NCBI GenBank assembly: GCA_009801015.1
Contig: VHZZ01000777.1
Coordinates: 155,460 to 190,001 of the forward strand
Direction: 5' to 3'
From: Silene noctiflora
Taxonomy: Eukaryota; Streptophyta; Magnoliopsida; Caryophyllales; Caryophyllaceae
Length of the DNA stretch: 34,542 nucleotides
The notes under the pieces: generated by a model
Told to the model about the DNA's origin: nothing
The model's input: only the letters and a program-made list of their open reading frames with translations
Database searches by the model: none
Made by a program: the position numbers and the translations under genes
Shown here: positions 30,844 to 34,542 of the stretch, piece after piece
Numbering within the stretch: position 1 is the stretch's first letter
Layout: each line of letters begins with the position of its first letter

Positions 30844-31897
30844 TGTAATACCCCAGATTTCTGAGTGATACACTTAGACGAATAAGGAAAAGTATTCGAC
30901 TGAGTAGACCTTACTCGACCGAGTATGGTAGACTGAGTATGTTTTGGGTTAACCCAAGTTCTAACTAGGTGCCACTCGGCCGAGTAGTTGAGGTACACGA
31001 CCAAATGCAGCGTACTCGACCGAGTACTCTGGTTCAGACCCATAATCGTGAGATTCGGTTCCATGTTTTGAGAGGGGGCTTTATAAGGCCGTGAATAGTA
31101 AGTTATCACTCTCTATGAACCCCAAACTCTCTCGAACCCTCTTTAAACCTTATCTAGACCTTTCTGATCATCTTTCAAGGGATTTAGCTTTGAGATTTGA
31201 GGATTTAGCATCATCCTTCATCTTTCCTTGCCAATCTCATCTTGTGAGTCTTTATTTATTATTTTAATCTCTTTAATTGTTGCCTTAACCCTAGAAATTG
31301 GGGGAATTGTAATTGGAATGTTATAGTTTGGTATTTGGGTAATTGGGTGACTAAATTAGTTAAATGTATCAATTAGAATATTGTAGAACCTTATTGTGAT
31401 AGAAATTAATTGATTAATTGTAGGAGGTAACTTCTTAGAGGAGGATTCTAGAGCTTGCTTGTGCTATTTGGAGGATTGTTTCAGGGTAGGGTTTCCCTGG
31501 CCTACTCGGTCTTGATAGTATGAATGTTTGCATATGTCATTATTGTAGTTATTGACTTAATAATTGTTGGTATTACATCACTTCATAGAGAATTGGTAAC
31601 TGTGCCATACTAGTTGTGGTAATTGTTGGTACATGGAGTCATGACATACTTGTGGTTCATGATAAATGTGAAAGTGTCATACTTGACATAATTGACATAT
31701 TGTGTTACATGTGGATGTTGGCGGAGTTGTGGTGGTGTGAGTTGGTGTGGTGAGTGAGGCGGGTGTGGGAGACCGTGTCACGCCCGGATTTCTCCTTGGA
31801 GTTTTACAATTTAAGGAGGACGTGCACGTTAATGATCTGAGGTTATTTGGATTGTGTTGCGATGTGAATCTGGCAGGGGTCCGGCTCCTAGTATTAC
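30844..31897 (+). mobile_element. Gypsy-type LTR A (fossil), 3' truncated
   Basis: It begins TGTAATACCCCAG and contains several ACTCG-NN-CGAGT motifs (30905-31030), a TATA-like CTTTATAAGGCC near 31079 and pyrimidine-rich leader-like sequence. From about 31240 on it parallels the solo LTR at 32301 (CTTGTGAGTC…, GGCCTACTCGGTCTTGATA…). It stops where an inverted LTR piece begins at 31898. No internal retroelement domains follow. An old, incomplete LTR of the same broad family as LTR B. Confidence 0.7.
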
Positions 31898-32300
31898 TGT
31901 AATACCCCCTTCTTACCCGTCCAAGGTAATCGGAAGGTGTCACCATCTCGGTTTTCCGAGATAGTGAATCGAAACTACAATTAAGTAACAATTTATATAA
32001 ATGACATATTTAATGAATTATATAACAATTAAATGAAAGAATAATACAAGTCATGACTACTACAACCTTTCTAATGAATCTATGTCGACTAGCATTTGAT
32101 GACTCGAATAGGCTTCTTTGCTCATGACTCGGCCCGTCCCGCTCGATAACAAAACCAAAACTGTACTCGAACTGCTCCCCATATGATCGGAAATATCATA
32201 TGGATCAATATAGGTCATCCCAATTATAGCAAATGACAATTTACACACAACCAACACACGTCAGTATCAATAATATAAATACTCAAAACATGACACATGT
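31898..32300 (-). mobile_element. Inverted Gypsy LTR C (fossil), first part
   Basis: Read on the minus strand, this is the 3' portion of the same kind of LTR as B. It includes CTCGGAAAACCGAGATGGTG and the terminus GGGGGTATTACA. It matches 33650-34053 in inverted orientation over about 400 bases. It is interrupted at 32300 by solo LTR B and resumes at 34059. Confidence 0.75.
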
Positions 32301-34053
32301 TGTAATACCCGGACCGTTTTAGGCTTTTGAAGAAACCTTGAGATGCGTAAGATGACCCTCAGACTCGACGGGAGGCTACTCGGGAGTAAGGGATGACCGT
32401 ACACTAGACCAAGTCGGACCTAGACTAGACCGAGTGGAGGTTGCAGTAGACCGAGTAGAGATTGTAGTGGACCGAGTGGAGGTAGTAGTGGACGGAGTAG
32501 GAGCCACTCGGCTGAGTACAAGAAGTACTCGACCAAGTGAGTGACACTCAGCCGTGTGGTTTGGCACTCGACCGAGTGCACTGTGTTAAACCGCATTATA
32601 ATCAACTCGTGACTCCTATTCCGCCTAACCCTAATTCATTTCCTTCCTTCTCTCTAACACTCCAAATCTTCCATCTTCTCTCTAAAACTCTCATAAACAC
32701 CTCTCCATGGATACTAATCTTGGATTAGAATATTATACATCTTTCTCCTTCTTCTTTTCACCTTGTAAGTCGAGATCTACCTTTCCTCTTTCTTTTATCA
32801 ACCCTAGCTTTTGGGATTTTGTTATGGGTAATTAATTAGTAATTATTAGGAGTAATATGGGTTATTAATGGGTAGTAATAAGGGGTTTTGTGTTGTGTTA
32901 TGGTATATGACATATTGTCATAGTTATTACATGGTTTATGTAGGATGAGACGGTTTTATGAGACGAGATCTTGCTTATCTCAGATTTTCTATGGAGTATG
33001 TTAAAAAGTAGGCTTATCCTACTCGGTTTTGATAATGTGAATACTTGTTGGTGTGTTATTTGTCATTGTTTGCATGGTATGAGTCGCATTGCATCATATT
33101 GTGATGTTTAGGGATTATGTGAACCTCATGTAGTGTCGGAACTGCATTATAACATGGTAATGAGTATGGAATTGGGATATTTGAGAAATTGATGTTCATG
33201 ACATGGTTGAGATTGTGTCCCAAGAGAAGTAGTATATTGGCGTGTTATGTTGCATATCATAGTCATTGTAATTATCGTATATGTGAGAGGATACAGTGGA
33301 GATGTGGGTGTTGTTGCGGAGACGTAAGGCGATTAAGAAACCGTCTTACCCTAGGGTCACCTATTAAAGCTTCCTATTCCAAGAGAAACATGCACATTAA
33401 TAACTTGAGTACGGAGGGACTCATGTGGTGTCACGACGCCCGGTAGAGGTTCGGTTAGAGCCCGGACTCGGTATCACGGGTGTGTCCCGAGTACCTGTTT
33501 TACGGACCGTGGTCCAGCTGTTGGGTCGGAGGCGATGCGGTTCTGTCACCGGTTGTGGTACCATGGGTGTGTCCCTGGTATCGGTGGAGTAATTGTGTAG
33601 TCGTCATGGATGTAGCATCGAGTCTTGTGCATTTTATGTGTGACACACATTAACATTTGTGTCATGTCTCAGTATTTATATTGTTGAAACTGACGTGTGT
33701 TGGCTGTGTCTAATTGTCACCTATTTTCGGGGTGGCCTTTGTTGATCCATATGATATTTCCGATCATATTGGGAGAATTATGTATACAGGTTGAGTCTTG
33801 GTATCACGCGGGAGATGGGACGAGTTTCGGACCTTGGAGTTAAGTTGTCTAGTTAGATGATAGACGATGTAGATGATAGTTGAGTTGTCTAATGTATAGA
33901 TCACACTTGTTATTCATTAATCATGTATGTAGCTCACTAAATATGTCATTTATATAAAGTGTTTCTTAATTGTAATTCCGATTTCACTGTCTCGGAAAAC
34001 CGAGATGGTGACATCACCCGATTATCTTGCCCGGGTAATAAGAGGGTGTTACA
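32301..34053 (+). mobile_element. Gypsy-type solo LTR B (fossil), 1753 bp
   Basis: It starts TGTAATACCCGGACCG and ends GAGGGTGTTACA, a TG…CA element. It is flanked by a perfect 5-bp duplication CATGT (32296-32300, 34054-34058). It includes an array of GACCGAG/ACTCGACCGAG motifs (32400-32580) in the presumed U3 and pyrimidine-rich leader sequence after it. No internal region or second LTR is present between the duplications, so it is a solo LTR left by recombination. Complete ends and an exact duplication make it the youngest of the LTRs here. Confidence 0.88.
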
Positions 34054-34058
34054 CATGT

Positions 34059-34241
34059 ATATGAATATGCAACACGTCAATGAGGTACACAAGACACCAT
34101 TCTCCATCCACGACCACCTCATCTGTACCCGGAACACGTCCACAGTACTAACAACCCGGTGACGGCACCACAGCATCGCCCACCAAATAGCCGAACCGCA
34201 ACCTGTAAAATAGGTACTCGGAACACGTCCATGGTACTGAG
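34059..34241 (-). mobile_element. Inverted Gypsy LTR C (fossil), second part
   Basis: On the minus strand this parallels about 33460-33640 of LTR B (…GTTCCGAGTACCTATTTTAC… versus …GTCCCGAGTACCTGTTTTAC…). It continues the inverted LTR interrupted at 32300. It ends where another LTR-like start appears at 34242. Confidence 0.65.
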
Positions 34242-34542
34242 TGGAATACCCCGTATTTTTAGTTATGGTCAACGCAAGTCAAATTATGTCTTTTAAACGT
34301 ATTTCAAAGTGAATTGTTTTATGAAGCCGTTTTATATAAACTATTGTTATTTCAGGAATCGCATTTTAATAGCTATTTCATATTTCATAAGTGTTCCGTA
34401 AAAATGATATTATTTTATATTCATTTATTTATAATAATAAAATTATAATTAATTCTATTTTCTATTTTCTATTTATTTTCTATTTTATATTTAATTCTTA
34501 TTTAATAATTGTATTTCCTATAATAACAATAATTCCTATTTT
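34242..34542 (+). mobile_element. Start of a further Gypsy-type LTR (fossil), cut by window edge
   Basis: TGGAATACCCCGTATTTTTAG resembles the TGTAATACCCCG starts of the other LTRs, followed by AT-rich sequence to the end of the window. Only the left end is visible, so the family call is tentative. Confidence 0.45.

Noticed and set aside
32376-32605. Thr/Ser-rich and Leu/Pro-rich minus-strand frames
   Set aside because: They arise from the GACCGAGT repeat array in the solo LTR.
31898-34053. A DNA transposon with 400-bp terminal inverted repeats
   Set aside because: The arms are instead an inverted LTR and the end of a same-family solo LTR with its own CATGT duplication, which explains the symmetry without a new element type.
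1-34542. CRISPR arrays, bacterial operons, tRNA or rRNA genes
   Set aside because: No regularly spaced direct repeats of CRISPR type, no operon-like gene packing, and no tRNA cloverleaf or rRNA segment was noticed. Introns and transposons show this is plant nuclear DNA.

Overview
This is nuclear DNA from a flowering plant, most likely a eudicot. The genes have GT-AG introns and are plant-specific families, and the spaces between them are full of plant transposons (Stowaway and Mutator-type MITEs, a Helitron, Gypsy, Copia and TRIM-like LTR fossils). The LTRs that begin TGTAATACCC and carry ACTCG-NN-CGAGT motifs resemble ones I associate with Caryophyllales. That lineage is a guess, not a demonstration.

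Four host genes can be reconstructed exon by exon. (1) An early nodulin 93 (ENOD93) family gene on the plus strand (4270-5034, 4 exons, 102 aa). (2) A 12-exon minus-strand gene (13303-5860, 602 aa) encoding the plant YBEY protein: a chloroplast-type rRNA-processing endoribonuclease joined to a C-terminal HAD (Cof-like) phosphatase domain. (3) and (4) Two tandem minus-strand amino acid permease (AAP) genes (16790-14055, 483 aa; 25349-21988, 485 aa). Their seven exons match in length from exon 2 to exon 7, so they are a local duplication. All four reading frames look intact. ENOD93 and YBEY converge, and both AAP genes lie upstream of YBEY on the same strand.

Layout: 1-1.3 kb holds a weak plant-mobile-domain-like remnant. 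1.58-2.06 kb is a roughly 118-bp tandem repeat built of ACGCCATT/AATGGCGT palindromes. 2.13-2.98 kb has a lone MULE end beside a 672-bp Helitron with two 5'-end copies. 3.0-3.2 kb is a Copia-like LTR piece. 4.2-16.8 kb is the gene-dense block. 16.8-22 kb is AAP intergenic DNA with Stowaway, Mutator-type and hAT-type MITEs and a gag-like Copia scrap. 25.5-29 kb holds a Stowaway nested in an older MITE, a TRIM-like element, duplicated blocks and foldback MITEs. 29.86-30.76 kb is a 900-bp MULE with a target duplication. 30.84-34.54 kb is a stack of Gypsy LTRs, including a clean 1753-bp solo LTR with a CATGT duplication inside an inverted LTR of the same family.

I see no previously undescribed system. 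The genes are unrelated in pathway (respiration-associated membrane protein, chloroplast rRNA maturation, amino acid uptake). The more interesting signals are the nested and self-complementary repeats, the two-ended Helitron, the microsatellite abutting a splice donor, and the nuclease-phosphatase fusion.
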